Part shown: positions 1 through 7,936 of the stretch, piece by piece | Numbering within the stretch: the stretch's first letter is position 1 | How the letters are laid out: each line of letters starts with the position of its first letter | Origin: AP-15 sp035509615 | GTDB lineage: Bacteria > Pseudomonadota > Alphaproteobacteria > ATCC43930 > CGMCC-115725 | Length of the DNA stretch: 24,448 nucleotides | Assembly (NCBI GenBank): GCA_035509615.1 | Contig: DATJLK010000051.1 | Span: 1-24,448 of the forward strand | Reading direction: 5' to 3' | Notes under the pieces: generated by a model | Seen by the model: only the letters and a program-made list of their open reading frames with translations | What the model was told of the DNA's origin: nothing | Databases searched by the model: none | Made by a program: the position numbers and the translations under genes

Positions 1-611
1 TCGACCCGCTCGCCGGGCAGAAAACCGGCTGGTTTTTCGATCAGCGCCGCAATCGCGGTTTTATCGCCGCCCTTGCCAAAGGTGGCGCCCGGGTTCTCGA
101 CCTCTACTGCTACACTGGCGGGTTTGCGGTGCAGGCGGCCCGTGCCGGCGCGGTGCAGACGCTGGCGATCGATCGCTCCGAAAAGGCGCTGGCACTCGCC
201 GAGGAGGCCGCGGTGCTAAGCGGCGTCGACGCCTGTTGCGTCTTTCAACGGGGCGAAGCTTTTGCTGAGGCTGAACGGCTCGCCGCCGAGGGTCAACGCT
301 TTGACATCGTGATTGCCGACCCGCCGGCTTTTGCCAAGTCGCGCAAGGAAGTTCCGGCGGCCCTGCGCGGCTATCGCAAGCTGGCGCGGCTCGCCGCCGC
401 GCTGACGTCACGGGGCGGGTTTATGTTTGTGGCATCCTGTTCCTATAATATCGGCGAGACCGAATTTACCGAGGCGGTGCGACGCGGCCTCGCCGATGCC
501 GGACGCAGCGGACGGATCATCCGAACCGCCGGCGCCGGGCCCGACCATCCCGTCCATCCGGCACTGCCCGAGACCGCTTATCTAAAGTCGACGACCCTTT
601 CTCTTGACTGA
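1..611 (+). CDS. Class I SAM-dependent rRNA methyltransferase, RlmI-like (5' partial)
   Basis: The reading frame is open from the left edge, with its first full codon at position 3, so this is the C-terminal catalytic part of a longer protein. Visible motifs are the SAM-binding loop DLYCYTGGFAVQAA, an acidic residue closing the next strand (TLAIDRSEKALA), the catalytic DPPAFAKSRKEV motif, and the late SCSYNI segment. Together these are characteristic of the RlmI/RlmK family, which makes m5C in 23S rRNA. The N-terminal PUA-like domain expected in RlmI would lie outside the window. The last 34 bases overlap the convergent histidine kinase gene. The family is secure from the motifs; the exact rRNA target is inferred. 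Confidence 0.87.
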   Translation, partial: DPLAGQKTGWFFDQRRNRGFIAALAKGGARVLDLYCYTGGFAVQAARAGAVQTLAIDRSEKALALAEEAAVLSGVDACCVFQRGEAFAEAERLAAEGQRFDIVIADPPAFAKSRKEVPAALRGYRKLARLAAALTSRGGFMFVASCSYNIGETEFTEAVRRGLADAGRSGRIIRTAGAGPDHPVHPALPETAYLKSTTLSLD

Positions 612-2023
612 TCAGGCGCATGACCCATCGGGGCCACCGCACCGGCCGGCGCCGGCAGCAGGATGCGGAAGACGCTCCCGGTGCCGGTGCTGCTAACGAG
701 CAGCAGATCGCCATCATGCGCCCGGATCAACTCGCGGGCGATCGCGAGACCGAGCCCGGTACCGCCGGGCCGCGCCGAGCCGAAAAACGGCCGGAACAGG
801 TTTTCCCGGGCTTTCGGCGGCAGACCGGGTCCGTCATCGGCGAGATCGATCGCAATCGCACCGCCGTCATGCATCGCTGAAAGGCGCAGCCGGTGGGCAC
901 CCGCCTCGATCGCGTTGCGCACCAGATTGATCAGCACGCGGTAGAGCTGATCGCGATCGGCCTCGATTTCGAGCTCGGGTGAAACCGAGACCTCGAGACC
1001 GAATTCACCGGGTGGGGCCAGCTCCTCACCGATCTCCTCGATCAGCGGCGCCAGCCGGAAGCGGCTTCGCGTCAATCGCGCCGTCCCTTCGCGCGAGAAG
1101 TCGAGCGTGCGCGTGCACAGCGCCACCGCCCGGTCGATCGCATCCATCAGCCGCGGCAGGATGCGGCGAACCTCGGGCGCGGCACTCGCGGTCAAGCCGT
1201 CGGTGACGATCCGTGCCGTCGCCAGGATATTGCGCAGATCGTGATTGATCTTGGTCACCGCGGTACCCAACGCCGCGAGCCGGGCGCGCTGCGCCAGCGC
1301 CTGGCGGACGGTCTGCTGCATCATCGCCAGTTCGCGCTCGGCGACGCCGATCTCGTCCCGGCGCCGGCTTGCCGCGATCATCCGTGCCGCGTCCTCGGGG
1401 TCCTCGCGAAATGCCATCATGCTGGCGGTGATCCGCCGCATCGGCCGCACCAGCAGCCATTGCAGAGCCAGATAGAGCAGCGCGGCGGTGATCAGCGACA
1501 GCACGATCGACAGTTCGAGAACCCGGATCCCGAAATCCCACATCTCGTGGCGCAGCGGCGCCTCATCGAGCAGGATCTCGACGGTCTCGCGGTTGCCCGC
1601 CGGTGACGGGCCCACCACCCGCAACAGGCGGTTGTCGGTTCGCGACAACGCCATCAGCGAGCCGCGGATTGCGGCGAGCATGCTCGGATGGGTCAGGTGG
1701 ATCGTCAAGTCCGGCTGGGGCGGGCCGGGCCCGTCGAGCATCAGCACGGCGCCGTCCTTGCGGTGCAGGATGACGCCGTGGGCGCCGACCCGGGCAAGCA
1801 ATTTGTCAATCAGCGCGTGGTCAAGGTGTCCGGTCGGGCTCGCTTCCCGCGCCAAGGCGGCGAGTTCGCCGGCAGCCAGATGGTTATCGAAATAAGTCAT
1901 GCGAAAACGTGCGACCGAAGGCACGAAGATCAACACTTCGCCGAGCATGACAAAGAAAATGGTGAGCACCAGCAATCGAGCCGACAGGCTTTTCAACAGC
2001 ACGGCGAAGCCCGCGTTAGCCAA
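578..2023 (-). CDS. Membrane sensor histidine kinase
   Basis: This is a 481-residue sensor kinase. TM1 lies at about residues 15-37, followed by an extracytoplasmic sensor segment of about 130 residues, TM2 at about 168-192, a HAMP-like linker beginning RPMRRITASM, and a dimerisation helix with the phosphoacceptor in KINHDLRNIL (His261). The ATPase domain has an N box (NLVRNAIEAG), G1 (DDGPGLP) and G2 (GTGLGLAIA). No response regulator gene is adjacent, so it is an orphan here and its signal is unknown. The longest frame starts with TTG just after a stop codon; GTG at 2002 or TTG at 1996 would begin closer to the first membrane helix and are equally plausible. The 3' end overlaps the convergent methyltransferase gene by 34 bases. 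Confidence 0.88.
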   Translation of the reverse strand: MANAGFAVLLKSLSARLLVLTIFFVMLGEVLIFVPSVARFRMTYFDNHLAAGELAALAREASPTGHLDHALIDKLLARVGAHGVILHRKDGAVLMLDGPGPPQPDLTIHLTHPSMLAAIRGSLMALSRTDNRLLRVVGPSPAGNRETVEILLDEAPLRHEMWDFGIRVLELSIVLSLITAALLYLALQWLLVRPMRRITASMMAFREDPEDAARMIAASRRRDEIGVAERELAMMQQTVRQALAQRARLAALGTAVTKINHDLRNILATARIVTDGLTASAAPEVRRILPRLMDAIDRAVALCTRTLDFSREGTARLTRSRFRLAPLIEEIGEELAPPGEFGLEVSVSPELEIEADRDQLYRVLINLVRNAIEAGAHRLRLSAMHDGGAIAIDLADDGPGLPPKARENLFRPFFGSARPGGTGLGLAIARELIRAHDGDLLLVSSTGTGSVFRILLPAPAGAVAPMGHAPDQSRERVVDFR

Positions 2024-2543
2024 AGCGCGTCAGAGCCCGCACAATCTGCCGGGTGCGCCGCGAAAACAAGCGCGGCGTGCAGAAATTGCCGGCGGTGCGC
2101 TTGCCGGCGTCGCGGCACGTCGGCCAAGGGACGAGTAGCCTGGCAGAGGTGGCGATGTCGAGTTTTTGTCGGATCGGCGGCACCGAAGGCGAGATCAGCT
2201 TGCCAGACCCGGTGCCGGCGATCGAGGCGCCGTCGGGCGCCCACCGGCCGACGGCTCGCGTAAATCCGACAATGATAGTTAATAATTAGATATTTATTGC
2301 AACTTTCGCGAAAGCGCTGCACTTTTCGCCTGCATCGTTATGTCTCCCATCTCCCCTCGAGACGATGCGCAGCGGTCCCGCCTTTCTCCTCCGGGGCGGG
2401 CGAACGGAAACCCCGGTCAATGCGACCGGGGTTTCACGCCGAGCCAGATCGGCCGCCGGCCCGCGCGCTCACCCCGGCCAGATCGCGCTCGCGCTCCGGC
2501 AAGGCTGCAGCAGGTCCGGATCAACCCTGGCCGCCGGCACGCT
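2024..2543. other. Gene-poor intergenic stretch with an AT-rich island
   Basis: I see no credible gene in these 520 bases. Short frames exist on both strands, but none has a recognisable motif. Bases 2270-2300 are strikingly AT-rich for this sequence and are followed by a perfect 12-bp palindrome, CTTTCGCGAAAG, at 2304-2315. This looks like a promoter or operator region. It could serve the leftward kinase gene with a leader of more than 200 bases, but no convincing pair of promoter hexamers can be fixed. A strong hairpin (2407-2435) occupies the right part. Confidence 0.5.
2407..2435. terminator. Strong GC-rich hairpin, probable terminator
   Basis: There is a perfect 12-bp inverted repeat, GAAACCCCGGTC / GACCGGGGTTTC, with a 5-base loop (AATGC). 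Read leftward it ends in TTTC and lies about 110 bases beyond the stop of the ferritin-like gene, so it most likely ends that transcript. No long U-tract follows, so termination may be inefficient or need Rho. Confidence 0.6.
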
Positions 2544-3488
2544 TCATGCGGAAGCGGCGGCCGCACCTCGTCCGCGCAGCAGGCGGCAGGCCAAGCGGAT
2601 CACAGACGGCACGACCTTTGGCCGCAGCAGTCGCGGATCATAGCCGCTCAATCGCCGTTCGTTTTCGGCGAGGCATATTCCAAGCAGTTCAGCAACCGAA
2701 ACTTCGACATTGCCCACCGCCCTGCTGCCGTTCAGCGTGAAATTGTTGTCCTGCGCGGGGGTCTGCGGATTCGCCTGGCCATCACCTTTGCCGACACCGC
2801 GGGCAATTCCGATCCGCTCCCAGATCAGAAAGACCCACACCGCAAGCACCCTGAGCACGAACCCCGGCTTGCGCCACAGCGGCAGCCGACGCCGATGCCA
2901 CGCCGCCCAATTTACAAAAAACAGGATGTGACGACCCTCTTCCTGCATCACCGGCTCGAAGGTGTCGACGAGCGCCGGCGGAAAGAAACCCGAGCGCTTG
3001 GCCAGCGCAAACAGCCCAAAGGCGAAAAAACTGTCGATGCACTCGCTGAAGCCGGTGACCATAAAGGCCCATTCGCAATCGCGCGGCCGGACATATTCCG
3101 GCTCCGGCGCCAGGCGGATGCCATACGCCTCGACCAGGTTCGACAGCACGTCCTTGTGCCGGCCCTCCTCGAACCCGTTGAGTTCAACGGCTTCGCGCAA
3201 CAGCGGATCGGCGATTGTCCGGGCATAGCTCAGCACCCGCTCTCGCGCCTTTCCTTCGGTCTGGACCGCAATGTCCCAGATCGGCAGCGTGATCAGGCGT
3301 TCGCGCGCCTCGGGCTCGAGCACCGGCCAATCAATGACCGCCGGCTTGTAGCGGTCATGGGTCTCGAGCAGCATGCGGCAAAAGGCGACCTTATGGGCTT
3401 CGCTTCCGGGGAGGATCGGGTCGACGCCAGTGGCCCTCCACTCGCGGGCAGCGCGACCGGCCGCCTCGGCCGTCGCGTTATTGAACAT
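2544..3488 (-). CDS. Ferritin-like diiron protein of unknown function
   Basis: This is a 314-residue protein with a clear four-helix diiron ligand pattern: Glu78, then Glu108-x-x-His111 (in FEEGRHKD), Glu149 (in FSECIDSF), and Glu184-x-x-His187 (in QEEGRHIL). Repeated EEGRH motifs of this sort are typical of ferritin-like oxidases and oxygenases that activate O2 at a di-iron centre. A hydrophobic helix at about residues 209-225 (VLRVLAVWVFLIW) could anchor it to the membrane. The C-terminal part is basic and Ala-rich. I cannot name the substrate. It is transcribed away from rpmH, and no partner reductase is adjacent. An AGGA element lies about 12 bases before the ATG. Confidence 0.75.
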   Translation of the reverse strand: MFNNATAEAAGRAAREWRATGVDPILPGSEAHKVAFCRMLLETHDRYKPAVIDWPVLEPEARERLITLPIWDIAVQTEGKARERVLSYARTIADPLLREAVELNGFEEGRHKDVLSNLVEAYGIRLAPEPEYVRPRDCEWAFMVTGFSECIDSFFAFGLFALAKRSGFFPPALVDTFEPVMQEEGRHILFFVNWAAWHRRRLPLWRKPGFVLRVLAVWVFLIWERIGIARGVGKGDGQANPQTPAQDNNFTLNGSRAVGNVEVSVAELLGICLAENERRLSGYDPRLLRPKVVPSVIRLACRLLRGRGAAAASA

Positions 3489-3594
3489 CGGCGATCATCC
3501 TGAAAACTCTCCCCTTTTCCTTGGCGTCCGGGATGCCATAACCGGCTCCGGCAATCAACGCGAACGCGTCGCGAACCAGCGCCGTTCCGGCCGG

Positions 3595-3623
3595 TTGACT
3601 CGCCTCACGCGCCGTCTTATTTA
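3595..3623 (+). promoter_or_regulatory. Sigma-70 type promoter of the rpmH-rnpA-yidDC run
   Basis: TTGACT (3595-3600) and TATTTA (3618-3623) are separated by exactly 17 bases. This is a good housekeeping promoter about 45 bases before the rpmH start. It is the best promoter-like element on the forward strand ahead of the housekeeping genes and probably drives at least rpmH through yidC. Confidence 0.7.
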
Positions 3624-3669
3624 CGCTGCGAATTCGCAATCGATGATGCAGTAGATCGGAGCCGGCGTC

Positions 3670-3804
3670 GTGAAGCGCACATACCAGCCCAGCAGGCTCG
3701 TCCGCAAGCGCCGGCACGGTTTCCGGGCGCGCATGGCCACTGTCGCCGGCCGCCGGGTGTTGGCGGCGCGTCGGGCAAAAGGCCGCAAGCGGCTGTCCGC
3801 CTGA
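3670..3804 (+). CDS. rpmH: 50S ribosomal protein L34
   Basis: This 44-codon gene begins with GTG and ends with TGA. The product starts VKRTYQPSRLVRKRRHGF and continues with RARMATVAGRRVLAARRAKG before KRLSA, the almost invariant L34 sequence at full normal length. L34 is a small basic protein of the large ribosomal subunit. GGAG at 3658-3661 lies eight bases upstream of the GTG, and a 17-base-spaced promoter lies just before it. It is followed by rnpA, the usual bacterial order. Its short length makes it easy to overlook; the identification is essentially certain from the sequence. Confidence 0.97.
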   Translation: MKRTYQPSRLVRKRRHGFRARMATVAGRRVLAARRAKGRKRLSA

Positions 3805-3884
3805 ACCACAGCAATCATCAATCCGAGCCGCTTGCCGGGGCGGCGGTTGCCAGACTGGCGACGCTAAAGGCCCGAGCAGATTTC

Positions 3885-4223
3885 TTGCGGATCGCGGCGA
3901 GCCGACAAAAAGCGGTGACGCCGGGAGTGATCCTGCAAGCGGCGGCGCGGCCGCCAAGCGTAGCAGCGGATGGTCTGCGGGTCGGGTTCACGGCCAGCCG
4001 CAAAGTCGGCAATGCTGTGGTGCGCAACCGCGCCAAGCGCCGCCTGCGCGCCGCGGCCGTCCAGATTTTGGCAGGTGAGGGAAAGCCCGGGACGGATTAC
4101 GTGCTGATCGCCCGCTCGACCACAGCCGAGCGGCCCTTTGCCGCACTCCTCAGCGATCTCGCCGCGGCGCTGCGGCGGGTCGGTCAGGGCGCGGTCCGAC
4201 ACCGTTCGCGGACAGCGCGCTAA
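3885..4223 (+). CDS. rnpA: Ribonuclease P protein component
   Basis: The protein partner of RNase P, which matures tRNA 5' ends. The family hallmark, the RNR region, is present as KVGNAVVRNRAKRRLRAA, preceded by GFTASR. The listed start is a TTG, the first conventional start codon in frame, and gives 112 residues. Homology clearly begins earlier: in-frame codons from about 3855 read LATLKARADFLRIAAS, matching the normal N terminus (LKxRADFLRVA). No ATG, GTG or TTG exists in frame between the rpmH stop and 3885, so translation may begin at CTG 3855 or another non-standard codon. It sits between rpmH and yidD as in most bacteria. Confidence 0.92.
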   Translation: MRIAASRQKAVTPGVILQAAARPPSVAADGLRVGFTASRKVGNAVVRNRAKRRLRAAAVQILAGEGKPGTDYVLIARSTTAERPFAALLSDLAAALRRVGQGAVRHRSRTAR

Positions 4224-4232
4224 AGGAGTGAG

Positions 4233-4529
4233 ATGAAGTCGGTCGATTGTGGTCGGGTCGTGAGCCTTGCGCTGCAGGCTGTGGTGCGCGCGTACCAGTT
4301 GCTGGTTTCGCCGATCCTGCCGCCGTGCTGCCGCTATCTGCCAACCTGCTCGGAATACGCTGTCGTGGCCTTGGCGCAGCATGGTCCGTTGCACGGCAGT
4401 GGTTTGGCGCTGCGCCGGCTGGCGCGCTGCCATCCCTGGGGCGGCAGCGGCTACGATCCCGTGCCCCCGCCCGGTTCTGCCAAGCCTGCCGGACCCGTGA
4501 GGTACCGGCCGGATTGTGCCCGTCTCTGA
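4233..4529 (+). CDS. yidD: Membrane protein insertion efficiency factor YidD
   Basis: This is a 98-residue YidD/UPF0161 protein. The family signature is clear: an N-terminal amphipathic segment with YQLLVSPILPPCCRYLPTCSEYA, then RLARCHPWGGSGYDPVP. The conserved cysteines and the HPWGGSGYDPVP motif are intact. YidD lies at the inner membrane and assists insertion of proteins by YidC. It starts 9 bases after rnpA with a good ribosome site (AAAGGAGTG) and is followed 18 bases later by yidC, its functional partner. Confidence 0.95.
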   Translation: MKSVDCGRVVSLALQAVVRAYQLLVSPILPPCCRYLPTCSEYAVVALAQHGPLHGSGLALRRLARCHPWGGSGYDPVPPPGSAKPAGPVRYRPDCARL

Positions 4530-4547
4530 AGAGCCGGTCCCACTCCT

Positions 4548-6284
4548 ATGGAACAGCGCAACCTGTTGATCGCGATCGTGATCTCGGTCGGAATCCTGAT
4601 CGGCTTTCAATTCTTTTTCCAGCGGCTGCACCCGCCGGTACCGCATCCGGCGAGCGAGGCGACGTCACCCGCCAATTCCTCTGCCGCGCCCTCGTCACGC
4701 GCCGGCGCCCCCAGCACCAACGCACCGGGTGCCACGGCCGAAAAGGCAGCGGAAACCGTCGCCCAGGCGATCGCGGGTGAGGCGCGCGTCGATATCAAGA
4801 CGCCGAGCCTGCACGGTTCGATCTCGCTGATCGGCGCCAAGTTCAACGATTTGACGCTCGCCAGGTATCACGAAACCGTGAACCCGAAGAGCCCGGAGGT
4901 GTTGCTGCTGTCGCCGGCGGGGACGGCGGAACCCTATCTCGCTGAGTTCGGCTGGGTCGCGGCCGCGCCGGGAACAGTGAAGGTCCCGGGTTCCGATACC
5001 GCGTGGAAAGCTGTCTCTGACGGACCGCTGACACCGACGCACCCGGTGACGCTGGTCTGGGACAACGGTCAGGGACTGAAGTTCTCGCGCACAATATCGG
5101 TCGACCAGGATTACATGTTCACGGTGCGCGACGAGGTGCGCAACACCGGCACTGCATCGGTCAAACTCCTGCCCTACGGCTTGATCAGCCGCACCGGGAC
5201 GCCAAAGGTCGCCGGTTACTACATCCTGTTCGAAGGGTTGATCGGCTACGTCGACGGCTCGTTGCACGAAATCAAATATGCTTCGCTGACCACAGGACAG
5301 CCGGACAGTTTCACGTCGACGGGTGGTTGGCTCGGGTTCACCGACAAATACTGGCTGACCTCGCTGATTCCGTCGCAGAGCGAGCCGATCAAGGCGAGCT
5401 TTACTCGGACGATTGCCGATGGCGTCGACCGTTATCAGACCGATTATCTCGGCGCCGCAATTACCATCGCGCCGGATGCGTCGGCGGGGACGACCACCCG
5501 CTTTTTCGCCGGCGCCAAGGAAGTCGATCTGCTCGACAATTATGCCGCCGCCGGTATCCCGCGGTTTGACCGGGCGATCGATTTCGGCTGGTTTTATTTT
5601 CTGACCAAACCGATCTTTTTGATTTTGCAGTTCTTCGACCGGCTGCTCGGCAATTTCGGTCTTGCGATCCTGTTGCTGACGCTGTGCGTCAAGCTGTTGT
5701 TCTTTCCGCTCGCCAATAAGTCTTATCAGGCGATGAGCAAGATGAAACTCTTGCAGCCTGAAATCCAGAAATTGCGCGAGCGTTTTCCCGATGACAAAGC
5801 GCGCCAGCAACAGGAGATGATGGCGCTCTACAAGCGAGTCGGCGCCAATCCCTTGGCCGGCTGCCTGCCAATCGTGATCCAGATCCCGGTCTTCTTCTCG
5901 CTCTACAAGGTGCTGTTTGTCACGATCGAGATGCGGCACGCGCCGTTTTTCGGCTGGATCCGCGACTTGTCGGCGCCGGACCCGACATCCTTTGCCAATC
6001 TGTTCGGGCTGCTGCCCTACAACCCGGCGCTCGTGCCGGTGATCGGGTCGTTTCTGATGATCGGCGCCTGGCCGATCATCATGGGGATCACGATGTTTTT
6101 GCAGCAAAAGCTGAACCCGCAGCCGGTCGACCCGATGCAGGCGCGGATGTTCATGATCCTGCCGGTCGTGTTCACCTATATGTTGTCGCATTTCCCGGCT
6201 GGGCTCGTGATCTATTGGGCGTGGAACAATAGCCTTAGCATCGGCCAGCAATGGCTGATCATGCACCGCGCCGGGGCGGCCTGA
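4548..6284 (+). CDS. yidC: Membrane protein insertase YidC
   Basis: This is a 578-residue YidC/Oxa1 insertase of Gram-negative layout. A first membrane helix (about residues 5-24) is followed by a low-complexity Ala/Pro/Ser linker, a periplasmic beta-sandwich domain to about residue 340, and the conserved insertase core. The core includes LAILLLTLCVKLLFFPLANK, with Lys in the hydrophilic-groove position, the cytoplasmic coiled-coil (LLQPEIQKLRERFPDD, MMALYKRVGANPLAGCLP) and the last helices ending in GLVIYWAWNN. It inserts and folds inner-membrane proteins with or without SecYEG. Length and motifs are normal for the family. Confidence 0.97.
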   Translation: MEQRNLLIAIVISVGILIGFQFFFQRLHPPVPHPASEATSPANSSAAPSSRAGAPSTNAPGATAEKAAETVAQAIAGEARVDIKTPSLHGSISLIGAKFNDLTLARYHETVNPKSPEVLLLSPAGTAEPYLAEFGWVAAAPGTVKVPGSDTAWKAVSDGPLTPTHPVTLVWDNGQGLKFSRTISVDQDYMFTVRDEVRNTGTASVKLLPYGLISRTGTPKVAGYYILFEGLIGYVDGSLHEIKYASLTTGQPDSFTSTGGWLGFTDKYWLTSLIPSQSEPIKASFTRTIADGVDRYQTDYLGAAITIAPDASAGTTTRFFAGAKEVDLLDNYAAAGIPRFDRAIDFGWFYFLTKPIFLILQFFDRLLGNFGLAILLLTLCVKLLFFPLANKSYQAMSKMKLLQPEIQKLRERFPDDKARQQQEMMALYKRVGANPLAGCLPIVIQIPVFFSLYKVLFVTIEMRHAPFFGWIRDLSAPDPTSFANLFGLLPYNPALVPVIGSFLMIGAWPIIMGITMFLQQKLNPQPVDPMQARMFMILPVVFTYMLSHFPAGLVIYWAWNNSLSIGQQWLIMHRAGAA

Positions 6285-6295
6285 CCGCACCCGCA

Positions 6296-7003
6296 ATGAC
6301 CGGGAATAGCGTCGCCGGCCTCTATCCCGCGCGCGATATCGAGCCCGACCTGATCGAGGTCGGCCGGCGGCTGTTTGCGCGCGAGGCGCGATTTGTCGCC
6401 GGCGCTGCCGAGCCGGCGGCGTTGCCGGCGGAAGCGCTGCCCGAAATCGCCTTTGCCGGCCGTTCCAACGTTGGCAAATCCAGCCTCGTCAACGCGTTGA
6501 CCGGACGGCGCATGCTGGCGCGGACCTCGAATACGCCCGGACGCACGCGCCAGCTTAATTTTTTCAATCTCGGCGGCGAATTGATGCTGGTCGACCTGCC
6601 GGGCTACGGCTATGCCGCGGCGTCAAAGTCAGCGGTCGAGCGTTGGACCGGGCTGGTGCGGCGCTATCTGCGCTCGCGGGCGGCGCTGCGCCGGGTATGC
6701 CTGCTGATCGATGCCCGGCACGGCCTCAAGGAGCCCGACCGGCCGGTTTTGCAGATGCTCGACCAGGCCGGCATCTCCTATCAGATCGTGCTGACCAAGA
6801 TCGACAAGCTTGGGCCGGCCGAACTGAGCGCGACAGCGCGGCGGGTCGCAGCGGAACTCGGCGCGCACACCGCCGCCCATCCCGAAATCCATCTGACGAG
6901 CGCCGAGAAACAGCAGGGCATTGCGGCCCTGCGCGCGAGCCTTGCCAGCCTGGCATCAGCATTTGCCGTTGCGGCGATGGCGATGCCCGAAGAGCCACGC
7001 TAG
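6296..7003 (+). CDS. yihA: Ribosome biogenesis GTP-binding protein YihA/YsxC (EngB)
   Basis: This is a TRAFAC-class GTPase needed for 50S subunit assembly. All G motifs are visible: G1 GRSNVGKSSLVNAL, the switch region NTPGRTRQLNFF, G3 DLPGYGYA, G4 TKIDK and G5 TSAEK. The ATG at 6296 gives 235 residues beginning MTGNSVAGLYPARDIEP. The reading frame stays open upstream to 6251, but that would overlap yidC by 34 bases and add sequence unlike the family. The gene follows yidC by 11 bases and precedes argB by 12, so co-transcription is likely. Confidence 0.94.
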   Translation: MTGNSVAGLYPARDIEPDLIEVGRRLFAREARFVAGAAEPAALPAEALPEIAFAGRSNVGKSSLVNALTGRRMLARTSNTPGRTRQLNFFNLGGELMLVDLPGYGYAAASKSAVERWTGLVRRYLRSRAALRRVCLLIDARHGLKEPDRPVLQMLDQAGISYQIVLTKIDKLGPAELSATARRVAAELGAHTAAHPEIHLTSAEKQQGIAALRASLASLASAFAVAAMAMPEEPR

Positions 7004-7015
7004 AGTGCCGCCCCG

Positions 7016-7927
7016 ATGAGCCCGAACCCGACACCCCGGATCGCGGGGAGCAATCCTGACCCTCTGGCCAAAGCTGCGGTTTTGGCCGAGGCGCTTCCCT
7101 ATATGCGGCGCTATGCCGGCCACACGCTGGTCGTCAAATATGGCGGCCACGCGATGGGCGAGGGCGGCGATTCGTTTGCACGCGACGTCGCCCTGCTGAA
7201 ACAGGTCGGCATTCATCCGATCGTCGTGCATGGCGGCGGACCGCAGATCGGCCAAATGCTGAAGCGCCTGGGGGTGGAGAGCCGGTTTGTCGACGGATTG
7301 CGGGTCACCGATGCCGAGACGATGGAGGTCGTCGAGATGGTCCTCGCCGGCACCATCAACAAGCAGTTGGTGGCGGCAATCAATGCCGAGGGCGGCTGTG
7401 CAATCGGCCTCACCGGCAAGGATGGCGGGTTGATCGAGGCAACAAAATTGCGGCTCAGCCGAATCGACAACGGCGCCCGGATCGATGTCGATCTCGGCTT
7501 TGTCGGCGAGCCGCGCCGGGTTGCCGCCAGCGTACTCGATACCTTCAGACAGTCGGATATCATCCCGGTGATCGCGCCAATCGGGGTCGGCGCCGACGGC
7601 CAGACCTACAACATCAACGCCGATACGGTTGCGGGCGCGGTCGCCGCCGCGGTCAAGGCGACACGGCTGTTGCTGTTGACCGATGTCGCAGGCGTGCTCG
7701 ACGCCGACAAGCGGCTGTTGTCGGAAATTACCGCCGATCGGGCGCGGCGGATGATCGCCGACGGCACCATCTATGGCGGTATGATCCCCAAGGTCGAGAC
7801 TTGCCTCGATGCGGTCGATGGCGGGGTCGAGGCGGCGGTGATCCTCGACGGCCGGGTGCCGCACGCGATCCTGCTTGAATTGTTCACCGACACCTCCGGG
7901 GCCGGTACCTTGATCCGCGCCGGCTGA
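7016..7927 (+). CDS. argB: Acetylglutamate kinase
   Basis: This 303-residue amino-acid kinase phosphorylates N-acetylglutamate, the second step of arginine biosynthesis. Visible hallmarks are the N-terminal ATP loop VVKYGGHAMGE, the substrate-binding HGGGPQIGQMLKRLGV, the GLTGKDGG segment, and TYNINADTVAGAVAAAVKA leading to LLLTDVAGVL. The long N-terminal helix preceding the kinase fold (AEALPYMRRYAGHTLVVK) is the type found in hexameric, arginine-inhibited enzymes, so feedback inhibition is a reasonable inference. It lies 12 bases after yihA and 9 before the HAD gene. Confidence 0.96.
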   Translation: MSPNPTPRIAGSNPDPLAKAAVLAEALPYMRRYAGHTLVVKYGGHAMGEGGDSFARDVALLKQVGIHPIVVHGGGPQIGQMLKRLGVESRFVDGLRVTDAETMEVVEMVLAGTINKQLVAAINAEGGCAIGLTGKDGGLIEATKLRLSRIDNGARIDVDLGFVGEPRRVAASVLDTFRQSDIIPVIAPIGVGADGQTYNINADTVAGAVAAAVKATRLLLLTDVAGVLDADKRLLSEITADRARRMIADGTIYGGMIPKVETCLDAVDGGVEAAVILDGRVPHAILLELFTDTSGAGTLIRAG

Positions 7928-7936
7928 GGGTTCGGG

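Noticed and set aside
1993..2322. 109-residue leftward frame, and another leftward frame ending just inside the kinase start, upstream of the sensor kinase
   Set aside because: No ribosome site, no recognisable motif, Arg/Cys-rich composition typical of off-frame GC-rich DNA, and no clear start. Treated as non-coding.
2340..3503. 387-residue forward frame opposite the ferritin-like gene
   Set aside because: It is the antisense shadow of the diiron protein, whose ligand motifs are on the reverse strand. The forward translation is rich in Arg, Gln and Pro and has no domain.
3478..3957. Leftward frames across the rpmH region
   Set aside because: The forward strand encodes a perfect L34 protein with promoter and ribosome site; the reverse frames are shadows.
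4695..6296. 533-residue leftward frame opposite yidC
   Set aside because: Antisense shadow of YidC, which is unmistakable on the forward strand. The reverse translation is low-complexity Arg/Gln/Asp.
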